Positions 54,653 through 63,470 of a stretch of 64,000 nucleotides of DNA are shown here, one piece after another. The number at the start of each line of letters is the position of its first letter. Position 1 is the stretch's first letter. The DNA comes from Alkalimarinus sediminis (GTDB lineage Bacteria; Pseudomonadota; Gammaproteobacteria; Pseudomonadales; Oleiphilaceae). Both the position numbers and the translations under genes were made by a program. The stretch is from positions 3,901,001-3,965,000 of the forward strand of contig NZ_CP101527.1 in assembly GCF_026427595.1 (NCBI RefSeq), in the 5' to 3' direction. The notes below the pieces were generated by a model. That model saw nothing but the letters and a program-made list of their open reading frames with translations, was not told the DNA's origin and ran no database searches.

Positions 54653-57600
54653 TGCACGGTCTTATTGCATGGTTCGCCCGAAATGCGGTGGCCGCGAACC
54701 TGCTCATGCTGACAATCTTGGGTTTGGGTGGCTTCGCCATAGCAAAATTAATCCCTCTCGAAGTGTTTCCCAGCATTGAGCGAGATGCCATCAATATTGC
54801 TGTAGGTTACCCTTCAGCCTCTCCAGAAGAGATCGAAGAAGGCATATCGATTCTCATTGAAGAGGCAATATTCGATCTGGAAGGCATCGAACAGATTACA
54901 TCCAAGTCGTTTGAGGGTGCAGGCGTTGTAACCGCAGAGTTAGAAGACGGTTATGATAAGCGAGACTTGCTCAACGATATAAAAAGCAGAGTCGATGCTA
55001 TTAATGACTTCCCCGCCGATGCCGACCGCCCTTCTATTGCGATTTCTGAGTACAAACGCGAAGTCATCAGTGTTGTAGTATCCGGTAGACAATCAGAAAA
55101 AGAGCTTCGCGCCGTTGCTGAGCAGGTGCGAGATGAACTCAATAGTCTACCCGAAGTAACTCAAGTATTTCTAGAATCAACACGCGCCTATGAGATCGCT
55201 ATAGAAGTACCTGAGCGCATTTTGCGTGAATACAACCTATCCATGAATGATATCGCTACAGCGGTTAAGGCGGGCTCTCTTGACCTCTCTGCAGGTAGCG
55301 TTAGAACAGCAGGCGGCGAAGTGTTAATCCGCACCAAAGGGCAGGCATACCAACAGCAAGACTTTGAGAAAATCGCAATCCTGACCCGCGAAGATGGCAC
55401 TCGACTCACCCTAAAAGAACTGGCAACAATCAATGATGACTTTGAAGAGGACCCGGTAAAGATCCGCTTTAACAACCAGCAAGGCATTCTGATAGAAGTC
55501 TATCGAGTAGGCAATCAAAGTGCCATTAGCATTGCTAATGCGGTTAAGGATTACGTTGCCGAGGCAGACCAACGAATGCCTGACGGTATCTCGGTTGGCT
55601 ACTGGCGAGACAGCTCACGTATTGTAAAAGGTCGACTGAATACCCTAATTAACAGTGCTGTTCAAGGTGGTTTTCTTGTTCTAGTGCTACTCGCACTATT
55701 TCTTCGTCCTGCGGTGGCATTCTGGGTGTGCTTAGGTATCCCTATTAGTTTTATGGGCGGTTTTTTAACCATGCCGTTTTTCGATGTTAGCCTGAATATT
55801 TTTAGTCTATTCGCCTTTATCTTAGTTCTCGGAATAGTCGTCGATGATGCCATTGTGACCGGCGAAAATATCTACGCCCACATTCAACGTAATGATAGCC
55901 CGTTAGATGCCGTGATACGTGGCACACAGGAAGTATCAGTACCGGTAACCTTTGGTATACTCACCACTATTGCAGCGTTTATACCATTAGCACTGATTGA
56001 AGGTCGCCGCAGCGTATTGTTTGGCCAAATCCCGCTGATTGTAGTACCTGTTCTAATCTTCTCACTGATTGAATCTAAGTGGATTCTTCCCGCTCATTTG
56101 CGGCATATTAAAAAGCTGCCATCAAACCCCGCTGAACAGGGGCGTTTTACCCGTATTCAACAAGGCATTGCGAATGGTTTAGAAAACGCCATCCTCAAAT
56201 ATTACCGCCCGGCCCTGAAACAAACCCTGGCACATCGCTATTTGACCCTATCGCTGTTTATTGGCGCGGGGATTATCATCATTGCGCTGATCACCAGTGG
56301 TTGGACTCGCTTTATATTTTTCCCACGAGTCGAAAGCGAAACAGCCCGCGCATACTTAACCATGCCAGCCGGCACCGCGTTTGAGACAACCGATCAATAT
56401 ATCCAGCGAATGAGCGAAGCCGCACAAGAACTGCAAGATAAGTATCGCGATGAAAACGGCAAGTCAGCGATCAAAAACATCCTCTCATCAACCGGTCATG
56501 CGGGTGGAACAGGCAGCGGCAACACTAATAAAGGTCGCGTATTTTTTGAAGTAGAGTCACCCGAAACCCGTACCCTCGATATTCGTAGCACTCAGCTGGT
56601 CAATGAATGGCGTAAGATGATCGGCGATATACCCGGCGCTGAATCGTTAACCTATCGAGCTGAAATAGGCCGTTCAGGAGACCCTATTGATGTGCAATTA
56701 AGTGGGCAAAGTTTCGAACACCTGCGCGCAGTGGCTGATCAATTAAAGCGACAACTGAGCCAATACCCCAATGTCTTTGATATTGGTGATAGCCTCTCTG
56801 ATGGTAAACAAGAGCTACAGATAAAGCTTAAACCGACCGCAGACTTACTCGGCATCACGCTATCTGATATTACCCAACAAGTACGTCGAGCCTTTTGGGG
56901 CTATGAAGTTCAGCGTATTCAACGGGGGCGCGATGATGTGAAAGTGATGGTTCGTTACCCTGCTAGCGAGCGTGCCTCGCTTAATAATCTCGATACCATG
57001 CTCATTCGTACCTCAACCGGTTATGAAGTGCCTTTTGATCAAGTCGCAAGCCTTGAACCCAGCACCAGCCCTGCCTCTATTACACGTATTGATCGAGCCA
57101 GAACCTTAAACATAACGGCTGATATCAATAAAGAGGTCGCGGATATTGAAGCCATCAAACGAGATATTCATCAGTTTCTCGCGGAAGCACTGCCCCGCTA
57201 CCCTGGTGTTAGTTATACCCTCGAAGGTGAAGCCCGCGAGCAAGAAGAGTCGTTCCATAGTTTATGGCTAGGGTTACTGGGCTTACTATTTGTCATCTAC
57301 GCATTACTCGCCATTCCATTCGGCTCTTATCTACAGCCCTTTATTGTCATGTCTGTTATTCCCTTTGGTGCCATGGGTGCGATTATCGGCCATTGGATTA
57401 TGAGCATGGATTTAACGCTGTTAAGCCTGATGGGAATATTGGCGCTGTCAGGAGTCGTGGTGAACGATAGCCTAGTGTTAGTCGACTATATTAATCGCCA
57501 CAGTAAAGATACCAAAGAGATGATAAAGGCCATTAGTAACGCCGGCGCTGCACGCTTTCGCCCTGTACTACTAACCTCGTTGACCACCTTCGCGGGGCTA

Positions 57601-57786
57601 ATGCCGCTGATGTTTGAGAAGAGTACACAAGCTCAGTTTTTAATCCCTATGGCGGTATCACTTGGCTTTGGTATTATATTCGCCACTGCAATTACGCTGA
57701 TTTTAGTGCCGGTTAACTATATGATTCTGGAAGACTTGAAAGCGCTTTATCGTAAAAAAGAGCCTCCCAATAAAGCACTCAAGTAG
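54652..57786 (+). CDS. RND efflux permease (AcrB/MdtB superfamily)
   Basis: A 1044-residue inner-membrane proton antiporter. The N-terminal IAWFARNAVAANLLMLTILGLGG helix, large periplasmic loops (EVFPSIERDAINIAVGYP; GTGSGNTNKGRVFFEVE) and the TM4 proton-relay pair in VLGIVVDDAIVTGENIY are present. The second half repeats the pattern (GILALSGVVVNDSLVLVDYIN). The VFPSIERDAI.. and SPEEIEEGI..LIEEAI motifs are like the VexF/MdtBC-related HAE1-like clade common in marine gammaproteobacteria rather than AcrB itself. Substrates are not predictable. It ends the operon begun by the outer-membrane factor. Confidence 0.94.
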   Translation: MHGLIAWFARNAVAANLLMLTILGLGGFAIAKLIPLEVFPSIERDAINIAVGYPSASPEEIEEGISILIEEAIFDLEGIEQITSKSFEGAGVVTAELEDGYDKRDLLNDIKSRVDAINDFPADADRPSIAISEYKREVISVVVSGRQSEKELRAVAEQVRDELNSLPEVTQVFLESTRAYEIAIEVPERILREYNLSMNDIATAVKAGSLDLSAGSVRTAGGEVLIRTKGQAYQQQDFEKIAILTREDGTRLTLKELATINDDFEEDPVKIRFNNQQGILIEVYRVGNQSAISIANAVKDYVAEADQRMPDGISVGYWRDSSRIVKGRLNTLINSAVQGGFLVLVLLALFLRPAVAFWVCLGIPISFMGGFLTMPFFDVSLNIFSLFAFILVLGIVVDDAIVTGENIYAHIQRNDSPLDAVIRGTQEVSVPVTFGILTTIAAFIPLALIEGRRSVLFGQIPLIVVPVLIFSLIESKWILPAHLRHIKKLPSNPAEQGRFTRIQQGIANGLENAILKYYRPALKQTLAHRYLTLSLFIGAGIIIIALITSGWTRFIFFPRVESETARAYLTMPAGTAFETTDQYIQRMSEAAQELQDKYRDENGKSAIKNILSSTGHAGGTGSGNTNKGRVFFEVESPETRTLDIRSTQLVNEWRKMIGDIPGAESLTYRAEIGRSGDPIDVQLSGQSFEHLRAVADQLKRQLSQYPNVFDIGDSLSDGKQELQIKLKPTADLLGITLSDITQQVRRAFWGYEVQRIQRGRDDVKVMVRYPASERASLNNLDTMLIRTSTGYEVPFDQVASLEPSTSPASITRIDRARTLNITADINKEVADIEAIKRDIHQFLAEALPRYPGVSYTLEGEAREQEESFHSLWLGLLGLLFVIYALLAIPFGSYLQPFIVMSVIPFGAMGAIIGHWIMSMDLTLLSLMGILALSGVVVNDSLVLVDYINRHSKDTKEMIKAISNAGAARFRPVLLTSLTTFAGLMPLMFEKSTQAQFLIPMAVSLGFGIIFATAITLILVPVNYMILEDLKALYRKKEPPNKALK

Positions 57787-57813
57787 AGCCTATACAAAAA
57801 CTCTGCATTAATT

Positions 57814-57855
57814 AACGCCGTAGATAAACAAATAACCACCTCTATCTATGGCGTT
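57814..57855. terminator. Hairpin after the RND operon
   Basis: AACGCCGTAGATA (57814-57826) pairs with TATCTATGGCGTT (57843-57855), 12 Watson-Crick pairs and one G-U, across a 16-nt loop. It lies 27 bp after the permease stop and may end that transcript; no T tract follows. Confidence 0.45.
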
Positions 57856-57872
57856 GATCCTTGGCTAACCTA

Positions 57873-57907
57873 TTGACAATACAAGCATCAGCCCCTTAGC
57901 CTATAAT
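57873..57907 (+). promoter_or_regulatory. Possible promoter of the NarL-type two-component operon
   Basis: A perfect -35 (TTGACA, 57873-57878) and a perfect -10 (TATAAT, 57902-57907) occur 37 bp before the kinase start. They are 23 bp apart, six more than optimal, so they cannot work as one ordinary sigma-70 promoter without help. The -10 may be used with an activator. Confidence 0.4.
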
Positions 57908-57944
57908 TCTGTATTGTTCTTTTATTGCTACTGCCAAGGCTAAA

Positions 57945-59321
57945 ATGCTGTTAAATTCGCTTTCGATCATTATTCCTCTTAACTACATTTTTGCCGGCAT
58001 GGCGCTTCTTGCTTTTATTGTTCATGGCTTAATAGGTTTGTCTAGCCATAAACACAGTAATGTCGGCCAACAGAATCGCTACTTCTCAACACTTTGTCTT
58101 CTTGCGTTGGGTTTTTATGTCTTCAATGGCCAAGTGCTCAGTGCGCCAACCATCGCCGATGTGAACACCCCGCTACTTCTTCTTCGCAGCTTCGCAGACA
58201 TATTTTTTATGTTCTACCCATTCTATTTTGCGGCCTACTTTCATAGGCTGAAAATCTTTGCTTGGGCATTGGTTCCTGTATGGGTAGTAATTATTGTCTT
58301 AAATTGGGTTTTACCTACAGGGGTCACATTTGAATCAATACAGCGTATCAATCATATTCAACTACCTTGGGGTGAAAATCTTACTTGGCCAGCAGGTAAG
58401 TTGTCCGTATGGATACAGCTACAAACCCTTGCATCACTCATAGCGGTATGGGGCTGTTTTATTTATGCGATGATCGCCAATATCAAAAAACATCCACAGT
58501 CGCGCCTATTGGTTACACTAGCCAGCGGCCTGTTCGCCTTTGCATTATTAAATGACTCACTCATTAAATTGCAGCTTATGTCTGGTGTATTTATAACCGA
58601 GTACATCTTCCCATTTTTTATTTTGTTAATGATGCGAGAGCTGTTTTTTCAGCTTTGGGAAGTGAGTGAGCTTGAGTCTAAGCTAGTCATTTATCGTGAT
58701 AGATACCTCAATGCAGAAAAGCTTGAACGAGAAAGAATAGCCGACCTGCTGCATGATGGCCCGATCCAAAGCTTATCGTTAGCACGCTTACAATTAGGGG
58801 TACCATCATCATTAGGGCTGGCGCCCGATCAGATCATTAGCTTAGCTATAGGGGATATTAGAAAGGCTGTCGATAACCTGAACCCTAAAATGCTATTACA
58901 GGAAACACTAGAAAACCTGCTATCTACTATCGCTTTAAAGACATCAAAAGAACTTGCCGTATCCTGCCAATATATTAGCAATGGCATATCAACTGAGCGA
59001 GTCAGCATCGACATTAAAGGGATTGTGGTTGACTGTGTTAACGAATTAATCCGTAATGTTATCCGTCATGCCGAAGCCAGCAACATCACCATCGAGTCCC
59101 GTTGGAGTAATGATATGTTGATTGTGTCGGTAACCGATGACGGGCAAGGAATACCAGAAGAGAAATTACGCACTGAACACTATAAATGGTTTGGCTATGG
59201 GTTATGGCGAATAGACACACGGCTCAAAGCTGAGAACGGGTCTATGCATATCGAAAATAACACCAAAGGCACTCGAATTACGCTCAGCATACCCTGCAAA
59301 ATCAAGGACGAACACAATTGA
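57945..59321 (+). CDS. NarL-type membrane sensor histidine kinase
   Basis: A 458-residue protein with about seven N-terminal helices (about 8-235), without a large periplasmic domain, like 7TM-type sensors. A short coiled coil leads to a HisKA_3 domain with LLHDGPIQSLSLARLQL (His about 269), then HATPase (NELIRNVIRHAEASNI; VTDDGQGIPEE; FGYGLWRIDTRL). The sensing input is probably a membrane-embedded ligand or membrane state. Its stop overlaps the TTG start of the response regulator gene, giving a fixed pair. Confidence 0.9.
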   Translation: MLLNSLSIIIPLNYIFAGMALLAFIVHGLIGLSSHKHSNVGQQNRYFSTLCLLALGFYVFNGQVLSAPTIADVNTPLLLLRSFADIFFMFYPFYFAAYFHRLKIFAWALVPVWVVIIVLNWVLPTGVTFESIQRINHIQLPWGENLTWPAGKLSVWIQLQTLASLIAVWGCFIYAMIANIKKHPQSRLLVTLASGLFAFALLNDSLIKLQLMSGVFITEYIFPFFILLMMRELFFQLWEVSELESKLVIYRDRYLNAEKLERERIADLLHDGPIQSLSLARLQLGVPSSLGLAPDQIISLAIGDIRKAVDNLNPKMLLQETLENLLSTIALKTSKELAVSCQYISNGISTERVSIDIKGIVVDCVNELIRNVIRHAEASNITIESRWSNDMLIVSVTDDGQGIPEEKLRTEHYKWFGYGLWRIDTRLKAENGSMHIENNTKGTRITLSIPCKIKDEHN

Positions 59322-59950
59322 AAATAAAAATAGTGCTGATTGATGACCACACCCTTTTTCGTGAAGGCTTAGGCGTATTGTTAAGCGCCTACAGTCATGA
59401 GCTAGAGCTCGTCGGTAGTTTTGGCAGTAGTAAAGTTGCGCTAGAAAAACTCTCATCGCTCAAGCCGGATATCGTACTCTGCGATGTCCGTATGCCGGGG
59501 CTGGATGGTGATTTACTATGTAATGCCATCTTAAAGAAATGCCCATATGCTCGACTGATTAGTGTCTCCGCATCCGTTGATGTAAAAACGATCGACCGTA
59601 TGCTGGCTGCGGGTTCTTCAGGTTATGTGATAAAAGAGAGCGGAATTTCTGTAGTGATGAAGGCGATTACTGAGGTGATGAATGGCGTTCGATTTTTAGA
59701 CCCGATGATCACACAAGCAACCATTTCTAGCCATCCTTCATATGCACCTAATGAAGAGCTAAGCCCTAGAGAAAGACAAGTCGCCAAATTACTTGCTGAA
59801 GGGCTCACGACCCACCAAATAAGCGACCACCTCAATATAAGCATTAAGACCGTCGAAACACACCGAAGTCATATTTTCAAAAAATTAGGTATCACTAACA
59901 TTGCCCACCTCGTCCGCTTTGCGATCCGTACAGGATTAATCGAATCATAA
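59318..59950 (+). CDS. NarL/LuxR-family response regulator
   Basis: A 210-residue protein: receiver domain (1-120; acidic IDDH, phospho-Asp in IVLCDVRMPGLDGD at about 53, Lys in YVIKESG) and a LuxR-type HTH (about 145-205; LSPRERQVAKLLAEGLTTHQISDHLNISIKTVETHRSHIFKKL). The start is TTG 59318, in the kinase stop (TTGA), because the receiver begins immediately (KIKIVLIDDH). It is the partner of the upstream kinase. The porin and ureohydrolase genes that follow on the same strand are plausible targets. Confidence 0.93.
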   Translation: MKIKIVLIDDHTLFREGLGVLLSAYSHELELVGSFGSSKVALEKLSSLKPDIVLCDVRMPGLDGDLLCNAILKKCPYARLISVSASVDVKTIDRMLAAGSSGYVIKESGISVVMKAITEVMNGVRFLDPMITQATISSHPSYAPNEELSPRERQVAKLLAEGLTTHQISDHLNISIKTVETHRSHIFKKLGITNIAHLVRFAIRTGLIES

Positions 59951-60149
59951 GCCGCACCCCCCCCGTGCTACTTAAATAGGTAGAACGCAAAACAATTAAA
60001 ATCAGGATATCCCTGATTGCAGCCTTATTCTATCGACCACTAGAATAGATAGTGTCTCCCGCCAAAGGGTTCCTCCCTTGTTATCAATTATAAATACAAA
60101 CTGAAACCCACTATAGCAGCGTTCAGACGGGATAAGTGGCATCAAAAAA

Positions 60150-61382
60150 ATGGTAAAGAAACTTAAATTAGTCATAGCAATTGCAATGCTATTACCTTGC
60201 TATTCTCTATTTGCAGAGCCTCAATCTGAATATGGTGAAATAGACGCCCTATTTGACTATCAGGATCGCTCACAACGAACAGGGCATATTAAGCAAGAGC
60301 CGACAAAGCCAATATCTGACGCCTATTTTGATTTCAAAAGCGATTTGGAGGATAACGCGGGCGTAAATTATCTACTTGAGATATCACCACAGTATCAAAC
60401 TGGTGTCGGCGAAAGTAACGGTCATAGTTCAAACAACGAAACAAATCTCATTGTTCAATGGGCTGCAATAGAACATGACAATGCCAAGCGTGGCAACCTG
60501 CTAATGTGGTACCAGTGGTCAAATACGCTGGGGAGCGATACCACCAGTGACTTCGCTTCTGATCTAGGGGTTCTATCACCACCTAATGGCGGAGATACCT
60601 CGCCCTCTTCTCACCGCGACCTTTTCCAACACTTTGCCTGGGAGCAGTGGTTTGCTGATGACAGCATTCGTCTAATGGTCGGCAAGCTGACCACAAGAGT
60701 CTTGTTCAATCTCAATTCATATACCGTCAGTGATCGGGAAGACTTCTTCACCCCTATGATCGTCAATAACCCCGTCGTGCATTACACCGCTCGGGTTGGC
60801 TTTGGTACCTACATTGAGTTCAAACAGCCAACGTATTATGTATCGGGAATGATGCGCGATGCAGACGCAGATCTTTCCAAAAAATTTATCGACTTTGATT
60901 CAATCAATTCAGGCAACTGGGAGTATGTGTCTGAACTAGGGTTAACTCCTCAAGATGTGCTGGGGTTAGGTAGCGGAGTGTATCGACTAACACTCTCTTA
61001 CAGCGATGAAACCGATGCATTTGAAAAAAGTAACAGTATTTCAGTCAGTGCAGATCAAGACGTAGGTGAACACTATGGTCTGTTTTTTAGATATGCATTC
61101 TCTGACGACACCTTTAGAGCCTTTGAGCAACGACTGGCCACAGGGTTTCAGATCAAGTCGCCACTAAACTTTGACAATGACCGTATTGGCCTAGGCGGTT
61201 GGTGGGGAAAACCGACCAATGACCGCTTAGATGATGAAGTCGGGGTCGATCTCTTTTGGAGACTGCAGCTGTCATCAATTATCGAACTGACACCGGGCTT
61301 TCAGATGATTTTTAACCCCGCACTCAATCAAAATAAAAACCAAGCTGCCCTCGCTCAAATGCGGATCCGGATTTTACTGTAA
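60150..61382 (+). CDS. OprB-like carbohydrate porin
   Basis: A 410-residue precursor with a Sec signal peptide (about 1-22, LLPCYSLFAEP). The mature protein is beta-rich with alternating hydrophobic strands and aromatic ends, finishing ALAQMRIRILL. YLLEISPQYQTGVGES, FAWEQWFADDSIRLMVGKLTTRVLFNLN, and GLGGWWGKPTNDRLDDEVGVDLFWRLQLSSIIELTPGFQMIFNPALN match the OprB family. The protein would be an outer-membrane channel for small polar solutes. It precedes a secreted ureohydrolase gene by 28 bp, so the two are probably co-transcribed and the channel may supply that enzyme's substrate. Confidence 0.85.
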   Translation: MVKKLKLVIAIAMLLPCYSLFAEPQSEYGEIDALFDYQDRSQRTGHIKQEPTKPISDAYFDFKSDLEDNAGVNYLLEISPQYQTGVGESNGHSSNNETNLIVQWAAIEHDNAKRGNLLMWYQWSNTLGSDTTSDFASDLGVLSPPNGGDTSPSSHRDLFQHFAWEQWFADDSIRLMVGKLTTRVLFNLNSYTVSDREDFFTPMIVNNPVVHYTARVGFGTYIEFKQPTYYVSGMMRDADADLSKKFIDFDSINSGNWEYVSELGLTPQDVLGLGSGVYRLTLSYSDETDAFEKSNSISVSADQDVGEHYGLFFRYAFSDDTFRAFEQRLATGFQIKSPLNFDNDRIGLGGWWGKPTNDRLDDEVGVDLFWRLQLSSIIELTPGFQMIFNPALNQNKNQAALAQMRIRILL

Positions 61383-61410
61383 GGCAGCCACATTGAACAA
61401 GGAATGAAAT

Positions 61411-62664
61411 ATGAAACCCACTAAAGTAATGACGTTAATGGCGGCTGCAGCACTGTCCGCTAGCACCGCCTTTGCCGAAGCCCCTAAAACCGGTGAAGAG
61501 TGGCAAGGCGTGCAAAAGAACGGCGCCGTGCCGATCAACCGCAATAGCCCGACTGTAGATGCTTGGCGTTTAATGCGTAAAGACCTCAACAAAGGTAGAG
61601 AACCAGGCCCAATTAACGTACAGCGTTGGGCGGGGAATTACCCTTGGATCGGCATTCCTACCATGTTTCACCTACCTGTCGCTCTAACAAAAGAAGACTT
61701 AGTCGCCGGTGAAGTAGAAATTGCGTTTATGGGTGCCGAGTTGGTCGGTGACCCACGAGGGCGTACGTGGGGCCCTATGGAGATGCGTAACCCGCATCGT
61801 TCTGAGGTTTATCATACATGGGGCAGTATGGCGATGCCCGAACTAGATACAGGGCGTACCTGGATCAACGAGCTTAATGCCGTCGATTACGGTGATGCAC
61901 CAATAGAACCGTTTGGCTTAGAGCGTTCAATCCCTGAAATTCGCAAAATGGTTAAAGAAATTGCCAGCGTCAAGCTGGAAAATGGAAAGCGTACGGTCCC
62001 GTTTATTATCGGTGGCGGACACGCCTTAATGTACCCAGATGTTGCTGGTATCGCTGACGTTTACGGCAAAGGTAATGTAGCGGTTATTCACTTTGATGCC
62101 CATGCGGATTACTCCACTGCAGACTTCGGGCACCTAGTGACGCACGGCAACCCAATACGTCGTCTGCTACTCGAAGAAATTGTTAAACCCGAGCATATCA
62201 TTCAAGTGGGGCTGAGAGGACCGACCTCAACCGACCTTAAAACGCTAGATTGGGCTCGCGAGCAAGGGCTTCGCTATCACATGATGGCCGAGGTTGAAAA
62301 GCGAGGGTGGGAAGCGGTAATGGATGATGTCATCAAAGAAGCAAAAAACTCAGCACCTAATGTATTCATTTCGTTTGATATTGATGTTGTAGATCCAGCC
62401 TTTATTCCAGGCACGTCAACACCTGAGCCAGGTGGTTTGTATATGCGTGAAACCCTTCCTTTGGTGAGACGCCTATGCGCAGAAACCAATGTTGTTGGTT
62501 TTGAATTGGTCGAGTTACGTCCAGACTCTGACCCAGGCTATACCACTATGCTTAACTCTAAGGCAATTGTTCGTCAGTGCCTCAATGGAATGGCTGTGCG
62601 TAAAGCGGGCATAGAAGAAGATAATTATTTACACCCCAAAATGACAGATGACGGTCGAAAGTAA
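61411..62664 (+). CDS. Exported arginase/agmatinase-family ureohydrolase
   Basis: A 417-residue precursor with a Sec signal peptide (about 1-22, SASTAFAEA). The enzyme core has all six metal ligands of the ureohydrolase family: His in IIGGGHALM, the two Asp and the His in HFDAHADYS, and the two Asp in SFDIDVVDPAF followed by IPGTSTPEPGG. The first motif is GGGH where agmatinase has GGDH. An N-terminal extension of about 80 residues (to FHLPVALTKEDLVAGEVEIAF) and RTWGPMEMRNPHRSEVYHTWG are unlike standard agmatinase. The reaction would be hydrolysis of a guanidino compound to urea and an amine, in the periplasm. Cytosolic location is usual for this family, so export is noteworthy. Substrate and metal are unknown. 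Confidence 0.85.
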   Translation: MKPTKVMTLMAAAALSASTAFAEAPKTGEEWQGVQKNGAVPINRNSPTVDAWRLMRKDLNKGREPGPINVQRWAGNYPWIGIPTMFHLPVALTKEDLVAGEVEIAFMGAELVGDPRGRTWGPMEMRNPHRSEVYHTWGSMAMPELDTGRTWINELNAVDYGDAPIEPFGLERSIPEIRKMVKEIASVKLENGKRTVPFIIGGGHALMYPDVAGIADVYGKGNVAVIHFDAHADYSTADFGHLVTHGNPIRRLLLEEIVKPEHIIQVGLRGPTSTDLKTLDWAREQGLRYHMMAEVEKRGWEAVMDDVIKEAKNSAPNVFISFDIDVVDPAFIPGTSTPEPGGLYMRETLPLVRRLCAETNVVGFELVELRPDSDPGYTTMLNSKAIVRQCLNGMAVRKAGIEEDNYLHPKMTDDGRK

Positions 62665-62675
62665 TCAGGATTGCA

Positions 62676-63470
62676 ATGTTGTTAAGAAAAATAGTCACCG
62701 AGCCGCTAACCATATTTTTCTTGGTTGGCGGGCTGATATTTGCCTTATATTATGCCAATGGCACGGCGCGAGCCCCCATAGAGGTTTCGGACACCATCAT
62801 TCAAAAACTATGGAACGAAAGAACGTTAGTACTGGATCGGCCATTAACAGAGCATGAACGAATGTTGATAGTCGATAGCTTTATCGATCAAGAGGTACTG
62901 TTACGAGAAGCCGTCGCACAAGAACTACATTTGCGAGATGGCAAAGTCCGCCATCGACTGGCAGATAAAATGATGTACCTGATTAGCGAAGAGCCTTCTG
63001 CACCAACAGAAGCAGAACTAGATGCGTTTTATACTCAGCACAAAACGAAGTATCAAACACCGCCGCTAATGACCTTCGAACATGCTTTTTTCGCTTCCAA
63101 AAAGAGCGCTCTCGAAGCACTTGAGCGATCAACTGAATCAAGCACCCCGTTAGATTTCGGCGATAAGTTTTGGTTAGGCAATACCTTTGAACGTGTCAGC
63201 GCCCAAGATGTCATTTCGGTGATGGGTATTAATTTCGCACTCAAGGTAGAAAAGTCGCCAGAATCGGTTTGGGCTGGCCCTTTAGAGTCAAGTCGAGGCT
63301 GGCACTTAGTGAGGGTTATTGAGCGCATAAAAGAAACACCAATACCGCGGGATGAATTACAGCAGCGCTTAACAATGGAATGGATGGCCGCTCAACGGGA
63401 CGCTGACCGTGCGCAGGCACTGAGCAATTTAAGAGCCGGATATGACATCAAGGTATCAAATGATATTTAG
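62676..63470 (+). CDS. Membrane-anchored PpiC/SurA-like peptidyl-prolyl isomerase family protein
   Basis: A 264-residue protein with an N-terminal anchor (LTIFFLVGGLIFALYYA, about 11-27) and a periplasmic part. SFIDQEVLLREAVAQELHLRDGKVRHRLADKMMYLI is the helical region preceding parvulin domains in PpiD/SurA-like proteins. The isomerase region (about 125-235; FEHAFFAS, FGDKFWLGNTFERVSAQDVI, GPLESSRGWHLVRVIER) retains the WAGPLES..GWHLV motif but is divergent, so chaperone rather than isomerase activity is possible. It lies 11 bp after the ureohydrolase gene and overlaps the HupE-type gene by 11 nt. Confidence 0.82.
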   Translation: MLLRKIVTEPLTIFFLVGGLIFALYYANGTARAPIEVSDTIIQKLWNERTLVLDRPLTEHERMLIVDSFIDQEVLLREAVAQELHLRDGKVRHRLADKMMYLISEEPSAPTEAELDAFYTQHKTKYQTPPLMTFEHAFFASKKSALEALERSTESSTPLDFGDKFWLGNTFERVSAQDVISVMGINFALKVEKSPESVWAGPLESSRGWHLVRVIERIKETPIPRDELQQRLTMEWMAAQRDADRAQALSNLRAGYDIKVSNDI

